Notes: generated by a model from the sequence alone, not told the origin. Positions 1 through 12,810 are shown, counted from the first letter of the stretch. The stretch is 64,000 nucleotides of DNA from Paracoccus indicus (GCF_003056335.1 NZ_PYWA01000003.1:1-64000); one strand, 5' to 3'. Numbers and translations: made by a program.

Positions 1-220
1 GGCCGAGGTCATCCACCGTCGCGGTCCTTGGTGCAACTTCGAGGCCGTCGAATATGCCGCCCTCGAATGGGTCGACTGGTTCAACAACCGTCGCCTGCTC
101 GAGCCGATCGGGAACATCCCGCCGGCAGAAGCAGAGGCAAACTTCTACGCCACTATGGAAACAGAAGCCGTGGCCGCGTAACTAACCGAAATCAGCCTCC
201 GGTAAACCCGGAGCGGTTCA
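1..220 (+). mobile_element. Right end of an IS3-family insertion sequence (cut by window edge)
   Basis: The stretch holds the 3' end of a transposase gene followed by about 40 bases ending in CTCCGG-TAA-ACCCGGAG and GGTTCA. Read from the other strand this begins TGAACC, in keeping with the TGA...TCA termini of IS3-family elements. Host coding sequence (proC) resumes immediately at about 221, which fixes the element boundary near 220. The left end and the target duplication lie outside the window. The family call rests on the transposase tail and the terminus together. Confidence 0.75.
2..181 (+). CDS. IS3-family transposase (OrfB, integrase core), C-terminal fragment
   Basis: The open frame enters from the left edge and gives 59 residues to a TAA stop at 179-181. 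It contains the motif WVDWFNNRRLLEPIGNIPP followed by AEAEANFYA. This is the usual C-terminal end of IS3-family DDE transposases: the stretch after the catalytic glutamate, where W-x-x-x-FNN-x-R and the 'PP-x-EAE-x-x-Y' tail are typical. The catalytic residues are upstream of the window, so I cannot say whether the gene is intact. It catalysed insertion of the element into proC (inference from position). Confidence 0.8.
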   Translation, partial: AEVIHRRGPWCNFEAVEYAALEWVDWFNNRRLLEPIGNIPPAEAEANFYATMETEAVAA

Positions 221-221
221 G

Positions 222-545
222 ATCGACATCGTCACAGCGGTTGCAGGCAGTGGTCCCGGCTACATTTTTGCTTTCGCGCACTATATGACAGAGGCCGCCA
301 AAGCCGAGGGGCTTCCGGGGGATCTCGCTGACACTCTGGTGCGCCAGACACTGCTTGGAGCGGCAGAACTCCTGCGCGCCGATGCACGCTCTGCGCTGGA
401 CCTGAAGCAGGCGGTGACAAGCAAGGGCGGCACGACAGAAGCAGGGCTTGCCGTGTTCGAAGCTGACGCCGGACTGTCCTCCTTGTGTCTTCGGGGCGTC
501 GCTGCAGCACGCGCCCGTTCCGAAGAGCTGGCGATGGAAGACTGA
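222..545 (+). pseudogene. proC: Pyrroline-5-carboxylate reductase, C-terminal remnant truncated by IS3 insertion
   Basis: The frame opens directly at the IS boundary and runs to TGA at 543-545, giving about 107 residues. It begins with IDIVTAVAGSGPGYIFAF, the conserved ProC dimerisation-domain motif (consensus VTAVSGSGPAYVF), and later has KQAVTSKGGTTEAGL, matching the ProC signature near the C-terminus. The N-terminal Rossmann NADP-binding half (about 160 residues) is absent because the IS3 terminus sits at about 220. ProC makes proline from pyrroline-5-carboxylate; this copy cannot be functional unless the rest is fused further left. A second intact proC elsewhere would be expected in a prototroph. 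The remaining codons look undecayed, so the disruption is probably recent. Confidence 0.85.
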
Positions 546-1443
546 TCGGGGCGAATTTCACTCTCACGATGCAAATGCAATTGGCGATCTTCCCGTGCCG
601 CGAGACCGCTTCCGGACACTCCGGAACGGGAAGATGCGTTCAAGATTGCGTCACGGTGCCTTGGGTCGTTGCCAAACGTTTTCGGGGCAACGAAATCTGA
701 TCGGACAATGTTTCAGAACAGAAGGCGCGATGCCGCCTAAGGGCTGAATGACCGCTCACTCTCGCTAAACGATCATTCGAGATGATCAAAGCGAAGGCCT
801 GCTTACCGCCCCTGATGTCGATCAAGCGGGTTGCGGCCCTGGTTCTCGCCTGAATGTCCGCTTCCGCGGTTTGGCAGTGGCGCCTTCGCTGCTGCGGCGA
901 AGGTCCGCTCTCCGCCGTCCATGTCGGTGATGCTGCGCCGGCGAATGCTCACAGGGGCATTAATGTGAGCCGCAGCAAACTCCCGTCTAGAAGACTTGGC
1001 TCTGGGTGCTACTCTACAACTTGAGGAGTGCGGCCATCGGGGCCTCGGCCGACTGGAAAAGCACGAAGACGTGATCCTTGTGAAACGCCACCACCATGCT
1101 GCAAGGAATGCCGCAGTTATCCGGAGCATTGGAGACTACCGCCGTCGGCGATGAGTAAGCTTCCCGAGTGATCTTGGCCATGGGCTCAGAAACTTCTGAA
1201 AGACCCGAGACCTCGGCAGTATCCTGCGGTAGGATGAGGCTGACGCCTTCCTCTCCGCGGGACGAAGTGAGAGCGCGCCTGAAGAAGATCGATAATGCAA
1301 AAGCCTAAGCAACCGCGTTGCTCTGAGCATGTTGGTTCTCAAGCGGTCCCACTACTACCCGGCACACCTGGGGGGAGAATTGGGGGGGTTGAGAACCATC
1401 CACCTTAAATAATTGTTATAAAACAATCGTTTCTGCGTAGGAG
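546..1443. other. Gene-poor stretch of about 0.9 kb between proC remnant and tRNA-Ser
   Basis: I find no open frame here with a ribosome site, recognisable motif and normal third-position G/C bias. Short frames exist on both strands but none exceeds about 110 codons or looks like a known family. The segment at 1169-1306 has one frame (…SPRDEVRARLKKIDNAKA) that reads like a decayed protein tail. An A/T-rich hairpin, ATTGTT-ATAA-AACAAT, lies at 1412-1427 just past the tRNA 3' end. The region looks like decayed DNA next to an insertion site. Confidence 0.5.
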
Positions 1444-1533
1444 TGGCGGAGGCGGTGGGATTCGAACCCACGGTGGGCTTTCACCCACGTCGGTTTTCAA
1501 GACCGGTGCATTAAACCACTCTGCCACGCCTCC
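1444..1533 (-). tRNA. tRNA-Ser (anticodon UGA)
   Basis: The reverse complement folds as a 90-nt class II tRNA. The acceptor stem GGAGGCG pairs with CGCCTCC, discriminator G and an encoded CCA follow. The anticodon loop is CTTGAAA with anticodon TGA, a long variable arm (GACGTGGGTGAAAGCCCACC) follows, and the T-loop GGTTCGAATCC is canonical. The long variable arm and anticodon identify serine, reading UCN codons, chiefly UCA. It lies directly downstream of the lipoprotein gene on the same strand, with about 40 bases between. Confidence 0.97.
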
Positions 1534-1576
1534 GACATTGGCGGATTAGCGCGGCGGGGCGGGCGGTGCAAGGGAC

Positions 1577-2077
1577 TTAGCGCGACAGCTTGACGACCTG
1601 GTTGGCGCCGGCGATCTCGACGGCATAGATCTTGCCAAGCTGCAAGAAGCTCAGCGGCAGGCCTACGATGATCTGATCGGTGGCGGGGCTGGCGGGCAGG
1701 CGGGCGGCGGGGCTGTCGGCGGGGGGTGGGCTGGCCACGAAGCGCAGGCGCAGGACGCCATCCGCATCGGGCGTCATGCGGTTGCCGGGTTGGGGGCGGA
1801 CCGAGACCAGCTCGGCCGAGTGATAGCCCTTGGTCGGGGCCATGCCGCGCACGACCAGCAGCCGTCCCTCGGACAGGGGTTCCCATTCGGCCGAGAGGAT
1901 CTGGGGGACGGCGGGGCGCTGATCGTCCGCGGTGACATAGCCGCCCTCGGGTGCCAAGGATGCGGGCGCGCTGCGTCCTCCGCCCCACGACAGCGGGTTC
2001 CAGCCGCTATCCCCGAACCGTCCGCATCCGGACACCAGCGCGGCGGCGATCAACAGGGGCAGGGTCAGTCTGGTCAT
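1577..2077 (-). CDS. Hypothetical lipoprotein
   Basis: This is a 166-residue protein with a short lipoprotein signal peptide: MTRLTL, a hydrophobic stretch, then the lipobox V-S-G-C with the lipidated cysteine at residue 18. The rest is low-complexity, Ala/Pro-rich, with hydrophobic beta-like segments in the C-terminal half (DQIIVGLPLSFLQL; IYAVEIAGANQVVKL). I recognise no catalytic motif. The start at 2077 is preferred over an upstream in-frame ATG (2095) because GAAGGG lies about seven bases before it and the signal peptide then starts properly. It is divergent from sufE and followed by tRNA-Ser. Predicted location is the periplasmic face of a membrane; function unknown. Confidence 0.75.
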   Translation of the reverse strand: MTRLTLPLLIAAALVSGCGRFGDSGWNPLSWGGGRSAPASLAPEGGYVTADDQRPAVPQILSAEWEPLSEGRLLVVRGMAPTKGYHSAELVSVRPQPGNRMTPDADGVLRLRFVASPPPADSPAARLPASPATDQIIVGLPLSFLQLGKIYAVEIAGANQVVKLSR

Positions 2078-2192
2078 GGCGCATCCCTTCGGCATTTGCC
2101 CTTGGTGATAGGGGAAACGGGCCGCGCGGAAAAGCCTCTTTGACCTTGGGGCGCGGGCGGGCTAGGCCTTCTTGCGCAAAACGGAGAGACCC

Positions 2193-2603
2193 ATGCCCAC
2201 CGCCGCTTTCGAGGATATCGCCGAAACGTTCGAATTCCTGGATGACTGGGAGGAACGCTATCGCCATGTGATCGAACTGGGCAAGGCCATGCCCGGTCTG
2301 GACCCCGCCTTTCAGGTGCCCGCCACCAAGGTCGACGGCTGCGCCAGCCAGGTCTGGATCCTGCCGCAGATCGAAGATGGCACGTTCGATTTTCAGGGCG
2401 ACAGCGACGCGATCATCGTGCGCGGGTTGATCGCCGTCCTGCACGCGCTTTATTCGGGGCTGCCCGTGGCCGAGGTCGAGGGCGTCGATGCCCCCGCCGC
2501 GCTGGCACGGCTGGGGTTGGACGAACATCTGTCGGCACAGCGGTCGAACGGGGTTCGCGCCATGATCGAGCGGATCAGGCTGCTGGCCGCCGACGCAAGC
2601 TGA
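2193..2603 (+). CDS. sufE: SufE family cysteine-desulfurase sulfur acceptor
   Basis: This 136-residue protein has the SufE fold hallmarks: an N-terminal helix with [17 protein letters not shown], then [15 protein letters not shown] with the sulfur-accepting cysteine at residue 50. SufE takes persulfide from the desulfurase SufS and passes it to the SufBCD scaffold during Fe-S cluster assembly. The ATG at 2193 follows GGAGA by a few bases and matches the family's usual N-terminus, so upstream in-frame ATGs are ignored. The 3' end overlaps the convergent mnmA by 29 bases. No suf operon genes are adjacent, which is common for stand-alone sufE in alphaproteobacteria. Confidence 0.93.
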   Translation: MPTAAFEDIAETFEFLDDWEERYRHVIELGKAMPGLDPAFQVPATKVDGCASQVWILPQIEDGTFDFQGDSDAIIVRGLIAVLHALYSGLPVAEVEGVDAPAALARLGLDEHLSAQRSNGVRAMIERIRLLAADAS

Positions 2604-3747
2604 TCCAGCCGCCGCCCAGCACGCGGGTCCCTTCGGGTTCGTAGAACACGCAGGCCTGTCCGGGGCTGACGCCGTCCTCGGGGTCCAGCAGTTCGACCTC
2701 GGCACGGCGGCCGGGCAGGGGGCGCAGGATTGCGGGACGCGGCGGGCGCGTCGAGCGGATGCGGACAAGGCAGGGGATCTCGCCTTCGTAAGTGTCGTCG
2801 CCCAGCCAGTTCACCTCGGTGACGTTGACGGTCTTGGTGGAGAGCGCTGCCCGCGGTCCGACGACGACGCGGCGCGTCTCGGGCTCCAGCCTAACGACAT
2901 AAAGCGGATCGCCCAGACCGCCGATGCCCAAGCCGCGACGCTGGCCGATGGTGTAATGGATCACGCCGCGATGGGTGCCCAGAACGTTGCCCTCCATGTC
3001 GACGATTTCGCCGGGATCGGCCGCGCCGGGGCGCAGCTTTTCGATGACGGCGGCGTAATCGCCGTTCGGGACGAAGCAGATGTCCTGGCTGTCAGGCTTG
3101 TCGGCAACCGACAGGCCGTATTCAGCGGCCAAGGCGCGAGTCTCATCCTTGCTGACCAGGTGGCCCAGGGGGAAGCGCAGGAAATCCAGCTGTTCCTGGG
3201 TGGTCGAGAACAGGAAATAGCTTTGATCGCGGTTCGGGTCAGCGGCCATGTGCAGCTCGGCCCGGGCGGCACCGTCCTTGCGCTGGATGTAATGGCCGGT
3301 CGCCATGCAATCGGCATCCAGATCGCGGGCGGTCTCAAGCAGGTCGCGGAACTTGACGCGTTCGTTGCACCTGATGCAGGGCACCGGTGTCGCGCCCGCC
3401 AGATAGGCATCGGCGAATTCGTCGATCACGGATTCGCGGAACTTGTTTTCATAGTCGAGGACGTAATGCGGAAAGCCCATGCGCTCGGCCACGCGGCGGG
3501 CGTCATGGATGTCCTGACCGGCACAACATGCGCCTTTCTTGGCCAGCGCCGCACCGTGATCGTAGAGCTGCAAGGTGACGCCAACAACGTCATAACCTTC
3601 GGTCTTCAGCTTGGCCGCGACCACCGAACTGTCGACGCCGCCCGACATGGCCACGACGACCCGCGTCTGCGCGGGCGGCTTGGCAAAGCCGAGGCTGTTC
3701 AATTCGGTATCACGCGCTTCGGCACGTTCGACGGCAATCATGGTCAT
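2575..3747 (-). CDS. mnmA: tRNA-specific 2-thiouridylase MnmA
   Basis: This 390-residue enzyme thiolates U34 of tRNA-Lys, -Glu and -Gln using ATP and relayed sulfur. It shows the PP-loop SGGVDSS (about residues 35-41), the nucleophilic cysteine in RCNERVKF (C127) and the second catalytic cysteine in [12 protein letters not shown] (C224). The C-terminal beta-barrel is present and length is normal for the family plus a short N-terminal extension. I place the start at ATG 3747. A TTG at 3786 would add 13 residues without family support, and ATG 3741 is also possible. It converges with sufE, overlapping by 29 bases. Confidence 0.95.
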   Translation of the reverse strand: MTMIAVERAEARDTELNSLGFAKPPAQTRVVVAMSGGVDSSVVAAKLKTEGYDVVGVTLQLYDHGAALAKKGACCAGQDIHDARRVAERMGFPHYVLDYENKFRESVIDEFADAYLAGATPVPCIRCNERVKFRDLLETARDLDADCMATGHYIQRKDGAARAELHMAADPNRDQSYFLFSTTQEQLDFLRFPLGHLVSKDETRALAAEYGLSVADKPDSQDICFVPNGDYAAVIEKLRPGAADPGEIVDMEGNVLGTHRGVIHYTIGQRRGLGIGGLGDPLYVVRLEPETRRVVVGPRAALSTKTVNVTEVNWLGDDTYEGEIPCLVRIRSTRPPRPAILRPLPGRRAEVELLDPEDGVSPGQACVFYEPEGTRVLGGGWISLRRRPAA

Positions 3748-3921
3748 CGGGTGATCTTTCGCCCCCGCGGGGCTTTGGGCGTTCAATGCGGAAGTGCGTC
3801 AAAATATATGTAAATGCCCTGCATTCTCAACCCCGCGCGGGGCAGAAAAGCCATTGCCACTAACCCGGACTTAAAAGCTTTGCGTCACGAACAGGGGGAC
3901 AGGAAGAAAAGGACGGCATCC

Positions 3922-4197
3922 ATGTTCGTGAAGAAGACCACCGGACCGCGCATCGCGGCGCTTGATGACGGGCGCATCATCAGCGTGGCCGATCTGCCAT
4001 CGCCGCAGACCCGTTGGGTGGCCAGCCGCAAGCAGATCGTGGTTCTGGCGGTGCAGAACGGTCTAATTTCGCGGGATGATGCGTTGCGCCGCTACGGGCT
4101 GTCGCCCGAGGAGTTCGACGGCTGGTGCATGGCGTTCGAAAAACACGGTGCGCCGGCTTTGAAGACGACGTCGCTTCAAAAGTATAGACAACTTTAG
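3922..4197 (+). CDS. sciP: CtrA inhibitor SciP (DUF1153)
   Basis: This 91-residue helix-turn-helix protein matches the DUF1153/SciP family throughout. The features are an N-terminal basic stretch, DDGRIISVADLPSPQTRWV, then WVASRKQIVVLAVQNGLI and the HTH segment (ALRRYGLSPEEFDGWC). In Caulobacter SciP binds CtrA and blocks recruitment of RNA polymerase to CtrA-activated promoters. The ATG at 3922 follows AAAAGGACG. It sits 105 bases upstream of ctrA on the same strand, so regulator and target are neighbours and may be co-transcribed. Confidence is high because the whole protein matches the family's length and pattern. Confidence 0.93.
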   Translation: MFVKKTTGPRIAALDDGRIISVADLPSPQTRWVASRKQIVVLAVQNGLISRDDALRRYGLSPEEFDGWCMAFEKHGAPALKTTSLQKYRQL

Positions 4198-4240
4198 GTT
4201 GTTCGATCATGCATGGGTCATGGGGCCGGTAAACCGCATG

Positions 4241-4285
4241 TTAACCTATTCATCAGAATGTCGGCCCATGACATTGCGGCGAATC
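4241..4285 (+). promoter_or_regulatory. Candidate ctrA upstream control elements (TTAACC and GANTC)
   Basis: The 105-base sciP-ctrA gap contains TTAACC (4241-4246), a match to a CtrA half-site (TTAA), followed seven bases later by an imperfect second half (ATCA). It also contains GAATC (4281-4285), a match to the CcrM methylation site GANTC. In Caulobacter, ctrA promoters carry both a GANTC and CtrA half-sites for autoregulation. Each motif is short and could occur by chance. Confidence 0.3.
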
Positions 4286-4302
4286 GGGGGAAATGATCAG
4301 CC

Positions 4303-5013
4303 ATGCGCATTCTTTTGGTAGAAGACGATCCCAGCACGGCACGTGCGATCGAATTGATGCTGACGGCGGCCAGCTACAACGTGTTCCTGACCGACATGGG
4401 CGAGGAAGGCATCGATCTGGCCAAGCTCTATGATTACGACCTGATCCTGCTGGATCTGGACCTGCCCGACATGCACGGGATGGAGGTTCTGCGTCACCTG
4501 CGCCTTGCCCGGATCGACACGCCGATCCTGATCCTGACGGGCTCGGACGATACCGAAAGCAAGCTGCGGGGCTTCGGCTTCGGGGCGGACGACTACATGA
4601 CCAAGCCCTTCAACCGCGAAGAGCTGCAGGCCCGCATCCAAGCCATCATCCGCCGTTCCAAGGGGCACAGCCAGGCCCTGATCCGGACCGGAGAAATCAC
4701 CGTCAACCTGGACGCGCGCTCGGTCGAGGTGAAGGGCAAGCCGGTCAACCTGACGGGCAAGGAATACCAAATTTTGGAACTGCTGAGCCTGCGCAAGGGC
4801 ACGACCCTGACCAAGGAGATGTTCCTGAACCACCTCTACGGCGGGATGGACGAACCGGAACTGAAGATCATCGACGTCTTCATCTGCAAGTTGCGCAAGA
4901 AGCTGTCCGAAGCCCTGGGTGGTGAAAACCACATCGAGACGGTCTGGGGCCGGGGCTATGTCCTGCGCGATCCGTCCTCGGGTGCGGATCAACGCATTGC
5001 GATCGGCGCCTGA
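4303..5013 (+). CDS. ctrA: Cell-cycle response regulator CtrA
   Basis: This 236-residue OmpR-type response regulator has a receiver domain (about 1-120) with acidic pair E7/D8/D9, phospho-acceptor D51 in [10 protein letters not shown], the conserved Thr in ILTGSDD and Lys in TKPF. A winged-helix domain follows ([14 protein letters not shown] … [15 protein letters not shown]). Alignment of D51 and the near-invariant wing sequence point to CtrA rather than a generic OmpR protein. CtrA controls cell-cycle genes in Caulobacter, and motility, gene-transfer-agent and related genes in Rhodobacterales. It is monocistronic or co-transcribed with sciP upstream; ligA follows about 100 bases downstream. 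Confidence 0.96.
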   Translation: MRILLVEDDPSTARAIELMLTAASYNVFLTDMGEEGIDLAKLYDYDLILLDLDLPDMHGMEVLRHLRLARIDTPILILTGSDDTESKLRGFGFGADDYMTKPFNREELQARIQAIIRRSKGHSQALIRTGEITVNLDARSVEVKGKPVNLTGKEYQILELLSLRKGTTLTKEMFLNHLYGGMDEPELKIIDVFICKLRKKLSEALGGENHIETVWGRGYVLRDPSSGADQRIAIGA

Positions 5014-5060
5014 TCGCCCGCTGGCGCTGGACGATCGCGCCACCTTGGGCGATACCCTGA

Positions 5061-9388
<4,328 letters not shown>

Positions 9389-9399
9389 CAACACATAAT

Positions 9400-9414
9400 G
9401 TTCTTAAAATGTTC
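9400..9414 (+). promoter_or_regulatory. LexA (SOS) box, GTTC-N7-GTTC
   Basis: The sequence GTTC-TTAAAAT-GTTC (GAAC-N7-GAAC on the other strand) is an exact match to the alphaproteobacterial LexA operator. A plausible promoter overlaps it: TTGGTC (9371-9376), a 17-base spacer, CATAAT (9394-9399). That would put the box over the transcription start, where LexA would repress. A second perfect box in this window precedes imuB (49801-49815), supporting the motif as real in this genome. The box is 58 bases upstream of the small membrane peptide gene. Confidence 0.8.
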
Positions 9415-9471
9415 TTTACAGAATCGCAGGAACATGAGAACAAAGCAGCAACGGAAAAGGAGTTGCTGCCC

Positions 9472-9567
9472 ATGACCCGCGATTTTATCTGTGACCTTGT
9501 TGGTGTTACCGCCCTGGCGACCACGACCGTCGTGACGCTTTGGCTGCCCGCGATCCTGCAAGCCTAG
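9472..9567 (+). CDS. 31-aa single-span membrane peptide, probably SOS-induced
   Basis: The frame encodes 31 residues: a short polar N-terminus (MTRDFICD) and then about 20 hydrophobic residues (LVGVTALATTTVVTLWLPA) ending ILQA, i.e. one transmembrane helix. The ATG at 9472 has an excellent ribosome site (GGAAAAGGAG, nine bases away). It stands alone between a LexA box (9400-9414) and a strong intrinsic terminator (9642-9668), as expected for an independently transcribed gene. No sequence family is recognised. The arrangement resembles SidA of Caulobacter (29-aa, inner-membrane, LexA-repressed division inhibitor) or TisB-type SOS toxins; that functional parallel is inference only. A start further upstream is unlikely, as it would cross the operator. 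Confidence 0.7.
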   Translation: MTRDFICDLVGVTALATTTVVTLWLPAILQA

Positions 9568-9641
9568 ACTGTTTCGTCTGCCCCGCGTTGCGATGCGGCG
9601 CCCTGCCTGTGCGCCGCCACTGTCCAGCACGCGCAACTTGG

Positions 9642-9668
9642 CCGGCCCTGGCAGGGGCCGGTTTTTTT
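9642..9668 (+). terminator. Intrinsic terminator after the 31-aa peptide gene
   Basis: The inverted repeat CCGGCCCTG-GC-AGGGGCCGG is followed by seven T residues (9662-9668). It lies between the small peptide gene and the convergent Fe-S scaffold gene, and terminates the plus-strand transcript. Confidence 0.85.
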
Positions 9669-9690
9669 CATTCTCATTGTCTCGAAAAGG

Positions 9691-10128
9691 TCAGGCGGCG
9701 GCCTTGTCCATCGCCTCGATTGTCGCGTCCCATGCCAGCAGGATCGAGGCATGGCGGTTGGGATAGGCGCGTGCAGGGATCAGCGCCTCTAGGTCGGTGA
9801 AGGGGGCGGCGGGGGGCGGACCCTCCTGCGTCAGCATGGCGCGCAACTGGTCACGCGCGGCGACGACGCTATCCCGATCCAACCCGATCACCGCCTGGCC
9901 CAGCACCGAGGCCGAGGCCTGCCCAAGCGCACAGGCCCGCACCTCTTGCGCGAAATCCGAGATCACCCCATCCGTCACGGACAGATGCACCGTCACCGAG
10001 GATCCGCATTGCGGCGACCGTTTCAACACGCTGGCCTGCGCATCCTCCAGCTTGCCCTGATGGGGGATCGCGGTGGTCAGCGCCAGGATACGGCGCGAGT
10101 AAAGCTGCATGAGGTCGCTGTCGGCCAT
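9691..10128 (-). CDS. Iron-sulfur cluster assembly scaffold protein (IscU/NifU-N-like)
   Basis: This 145-residue protein has an IscU/SufU-type fold. C41 is in RSPQCGSS and C66 is in VRACALGQAS, both matching the first two cluster-ligand positions. The third ligand cysteine normally near residue 128 is not present; the aligned segment reads NRHASILLAW, with Ser/His instead. It may therefore be a divergent scaffold or carrier rather than a canonical IscU/SufU. The ATG at 10128 gives the family's usual N-terminus (MQLYSRRILAL…). It is divergent from hisI. No isc or suf genes are adjacent. Cytoplasmic. Confidence 0.8.
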   Translation of the reverse strand: MADSDLMQLYSRRILALTTAIPHQGKLEDAQASVLKRSPQCGSSVTVHLSVTDGVISDFAQEVRACALGQASASVLGQAVIGLDRDSVVAARDQLRAMLTQEGPPPAAPFTDLEALIPARAYPNRHASILLAWDATIEAMDKAAA

Positions 10129-10200
10129 AATCTGTCCTGCGGTCTTTTCGGCACCTGTTCTCAGGGTTAGATAGGTATGCGCCCCGTGAAAGGAAACCCG

Positions 10201-10557
10201 ATGTTCGATCCCCTCAGCCTGAAATATGATGCCAAGGGGCTGATCCCCGTCATCGCGCAGGATGCCTCCAGCGCCGAGGTGCTGATGATGGCCTGGATGA
10301 ACGCCGAGGCCGTCGCCAGGACGCTGGAAAGCGGGCGCGTCACCTATTGGTCGCGGTCGCGCCAGTCCTTCTGGGTCAAGGGCGAAAGCTCGGGGAATGT
10401 GCAGGAGCTGGTCGAGATGCGCGTCGATTGCGACGCCGACTGCCTGCTGGTTCTGGTGCGCCAGACCGGTCCCGCCTGTCACACGAACCGCCGCAGCTGC
10501 TTCTATACCGCCATCCGCGACGGAGCCGAGGTCGAGATCCTTCAGCCGATGTCCTGA
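10201..10557 (+). CDS. hisI: Phosphoribosyl-AMP cyclohydrolase
   Basis: This 118-residue protein catalyses the third step of histidine biosynthesis, opening the purine ring of phosphoribosyl-AMP. Conserved features are LMMAWMNAEAV, YWSRSRQSFWVKGESSGN, the Mg-binding acidic run DCDADC, and the zinc ligands CHTNRRSCFY. It lacks a fused HisE domain, as usual in alphaproteobacteria. The ATG at 10201 follows AAAGGAAA and is favoured over ATG 10177. It is not next to other his genes. Its 3' end overlaps the convergent gluQRS by 16 bases. Confidence 0.95.
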   Translation: MFDPLSLKYDAKGLIPVIAQDASSAEVLMMAWMNAEAVARTLESGRVTYWSRSRQSFWVKGESSGNVQELVEMRVDCDADCLLVLVRQTGPACHTNRRSCFYTAIRDGAEVEILQPMS

Positions 10558-11378
10558 AGCCCGACCATGGCGCGGATATCGGCGGGGGTCGCGCCCTCGT
10601 CGCGATAGTGGCGGATGGCGCGGGCGTCGTCGCGCTTGGCAAGCCGCTTGCCCGCCTCGTCGCGGATCAGGCGGTGATGCAGATAGGCGGGCGTCGGCAG
10701 GTCCAGCAGGTGCTGCAGCAGGACATGGATCCATGTGCTGTCGAACAGGTCCTTGCCGCGCGTGACCAGCGTGATCCCCTGCGCCGCATCATCCACCACC
10801 ACCGCCAGGTGATAGGAGGTGCCCATTCCCCGCCGTGACAGGATGACATCGCCGATGCCGTCCAGAAACTGGCTGCGGGTCATCCGGTGCGGGGTGCCCT
10901 GTTCGACAAAGCCGATGCGGTCGACCCCAAGGGCATCGAAGGCGCGGCCCACATCCAGCCGGATCACGTCGTCGGGACCGGCGTCGCGCATCGGGCGGTG
11001 GCGACAGGTGCCAGGATAGATCAGCCCATCCGGTCCAGCGGGCAGGGCGCCTTCCTGCGGGGCCGAGAGCGCCGCACGGATATCGCCACGACGGCAGCGG
11101 CAGGGATAGGTCAGCCGCGCCAGACGCGCCAAGGCGTCGCGATAGGCCTCCATCCGGTCCGACTGGCGCATGACGGGGCGGGGCCAGTCCAGCCCCAGCC
11201 ACGCCAGATCGTCATGGATCGCCTGTTCATATTCCGGCCTGCAGCGGTCGCGGTCGATATCCTCGATCCGCAGCAGGAAATCCCCCGCCCGCGCCGCCGT
11301 CAGCGCCGAGAACGCATGCCCGAGGTGCAGAAGCCCCGTGGGCGAGGGCGCAAAGCGCGTTACTGGGCGGCCAGCCAT
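10542..11378 (-). CDS. gluQ: Glutamyl-Q tRNA(Asp) synthetase
   Basis: This 278-residue truncated class I synthetase charges glutamate onto queuosine at position 34 of tRNA-Asp. The HIGH-like motif lies in [16 protein letters not shown], zinc-binding cysteines in YPCRCRRG and YPGTCRH, and the KMSKS-equivalent in [10 protein letters not shown]. Absence of an anticodon-binding domain and the short length distinguish it from GltX. Its start lies inside the end of trmFO (19-base overlap), so the two tRNA-modification genes form a coupled pair transcribed leftward. It converges with hisI. Confidence 0.93.
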   Translation of the reverse strand: MAGRPVTRFAPSPTGLLHLGHAFSALTAARAGDFLLRIEDIDRDRCRPEYEQAIHDDLAWLGLDWPRPVMRQSDRMEAYRDALARLARLTYPCRCRRGDIRAALSAPQEGALPAGPDGLIYPGTCRHRPMRDAGPDDVIRLDVGRAFDALGVDRIGFVEQGTPHRMTRSQFLDGIGDVILSRRGMGTSYHLAVVVDDAAQGITLVTRGKDLFDSTWIHVLLQHLLDLPTPAYLHHRLIRDEAGKRLAKRDDARAIRHYRDEGATPADIRAMVGLQDIG

Positions 11379-12697
11379 GCGTTGAAATCATCCTTGGCGC
11401 GCTGCGTATAGGCAGGATAGCGGTCCTTGCGGCCACGGCGACCGCTGCGGCCTTCCTCGACCGGCGGGAACAGGCCGAAGTTCACGTTCATCGGCTGGAA
11501 GGTCTTGGCCTCGGCCCCGCCGGTGATGTGGTTGACCAGCGCACCCATCGAGGTGGTGAAGGCGGGGGGCGCAAGGTCCTGGCCCTTGGCCTGTGCGGCC
11601 GCCATCCGGCCCGCCAGCAGCCCCATCGCGGCGCTTTCGACATAGCCCTCGACGCCGGTGACCTGACCCGCGAAACGCAGGTTCGGCTGGCGCTTCATGC
11701 GCATCCGGTCGTCCAGCAGCGTGGGAGAATTCAGGAAGCTGTTGCGATGGATGCCACCAAGGCGCGCGAAGCTGGCGTCCTGAAGACCGGGGATGCGGCG
11801 GAAGACCTCGGTCTGGGCGCCGTATTTCATCTTGGTTTGGAAACCGACGATATTATACAGCGTGCCCAATGCGTTATCACGGCGAAGTTGAACCACTGCG
11901 TAAGGTTTTTCATCGGGCTTGTGGACGTTCGTCAGGCCGACCGGCTTCATCGGGCCAAAGCGCAGGGTCTCGCGACCGCGCTCGGCCATGACCTCGATCG
12001 GCAAGCAGCCGTCGAAGTAACCGGCGGTCTCGCCCTCGTGGAACTCGGTCTTTTCGGCGGCCAGCAGGGCGTCGATGAAACCCTCGTAGTCGTCCTTGGT
12101 CATCGGGCAGTTGATATAGGCGCGCTGTTCCTCCAGCGTATCGCCCTTGTCGTAGCGGCTTTGTTCCCATGCAATCGACATGTCGATGGTATCGGCATGC
12201 ACGATGGGGGCGATGGCGTCGAAGAAGGCCAGCGCCTCGGCGCCGGTGATCTTGCGGATGGCACCGGCCAGCGCGTCCGAGGTCAGGGGACCCGTCGCCA
12301 CGATCCAGTTGCCGGTGGTCGGCAGCTCGGTAACCTCACCGGGGACGATGGTGATCAGCGGTTCCGCCTTCAGCGCCGCCGTGACGGACGCCGAGAACGC
12401 CTCGCGGTCGACGGCCAGCGCGCCACCTGCGGGCAGCTTGTGCTTGTCGGCCATGGCCATGATCAGACCGCCCGCGGCCCGCATTTCCCAATGCAGCTGG
12501 CCCACGGCGTTCATCACGTCGTCATCGGACCGGAAGCTGTTGGAACAGACCATCTCGGCGCAATCGCCGGATTTATGGGCGAAGGTTTCGACGGTCGGGC
12601 GCATTTCATGCAGCACGACCGGGACGCCTGCGCGTGCGATCTGCCAGGCGGCCTCGGACCCGGCAAGGCCGGCGCCGATGATGTGGACGGGTTCCAT
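11360..12697 (-). CDS. trmFO: Methylenetetrahydrofolate--tRNA-(uracil-5-)-methyltransferase TrmFO
   Basis: This 445-residue FAD enzyme makes 5-methyluridine 54 in the tRNA T-loop using methylene-THF. It shows the N-terminal dinucleotide motif [13 protein letters not shown], then [12 protein letters not shown] with the catalytic cysteine, GPLTSDAL, and the C-terminal [16 protein letters not shown]…GL and [10 protein letters not shown] segments typical of the GidA-related TrmFO family. The ATG at 12697 follows GGAG by six bases; an ATG 15 bases upstream is less likely. It is first in a two-gene operon with gluQ and divergently placed after the rplY terminator. Confidence 0.95.
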   Translation of the reverse strand: MEPVHIIGAGLAGSEAAWQIARAGVPVVLHEMRPTVETFAHKSGDCAEMVCSNSFRSDDDVMNAVGQLHWEMRAAGGLIMAMADKHKLPAGGALAVDREAFSASVTAALKAEPLITIVPGEVTELPTTGNWIVATGPLTSDALAGAIRKITGAEALAFFDAIAPIVHADTIDMSIAWEQSRYDKGDTLEEQRAYINCPMTKDDYEGFIDALLAAEKTEFHEGETAGYFDGCLPIEVMAERGRETLRFGPMKPVGLTNVHKPDEKPYAVVQLRRDNALGTLYNIVGFQTKMKYGAQTEVFRRIPGLQDASFARLGGIHRNSFLNSPTLLDDRMRMKRQPNLRFAGQVTGVEGYVESAAMGLLAGRMAAAQAKGQDLAPPAFTTSMGALVNHITGGAEAKTFQPMNVNFGLFPPVEEGRSGRRGRKDRYPAYTQRAKDDFNAWLAAQ

Positions 12698-12746
12698 GCG
12701 GATCTCCTGCAAGGGATGCGGGGCGGAGCTAGCAAAGCACGGCCCA

Positions 12747-12779
12747 AAAGGAAAGGGGCGGCGCCTGTGGCACCGCCCC
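12747..12779 (-). terminator. Intrinsic terminator of rplY
   Basis: On the minus strand GGGGCGG-(T)GCC-ACA-GGC(G)-CCGCCCC folds into a strong hairpin and is followed by TTTCCTTTT. It lies about 30 bases past the rplY stop and before trmFO. Confidence 0.75.
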
Positions 12780-12810
12780 GTCGGTCATGCGACCCAAGCG
12801 CGGGGAACGA

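Noticed and set aside
28..1342. Several short frames in the first 1.3 kb on both strands
   Set aside because: None has a ribosome site and family motif together; the region is better read as IS end, proC remnant and non-coding DNA.
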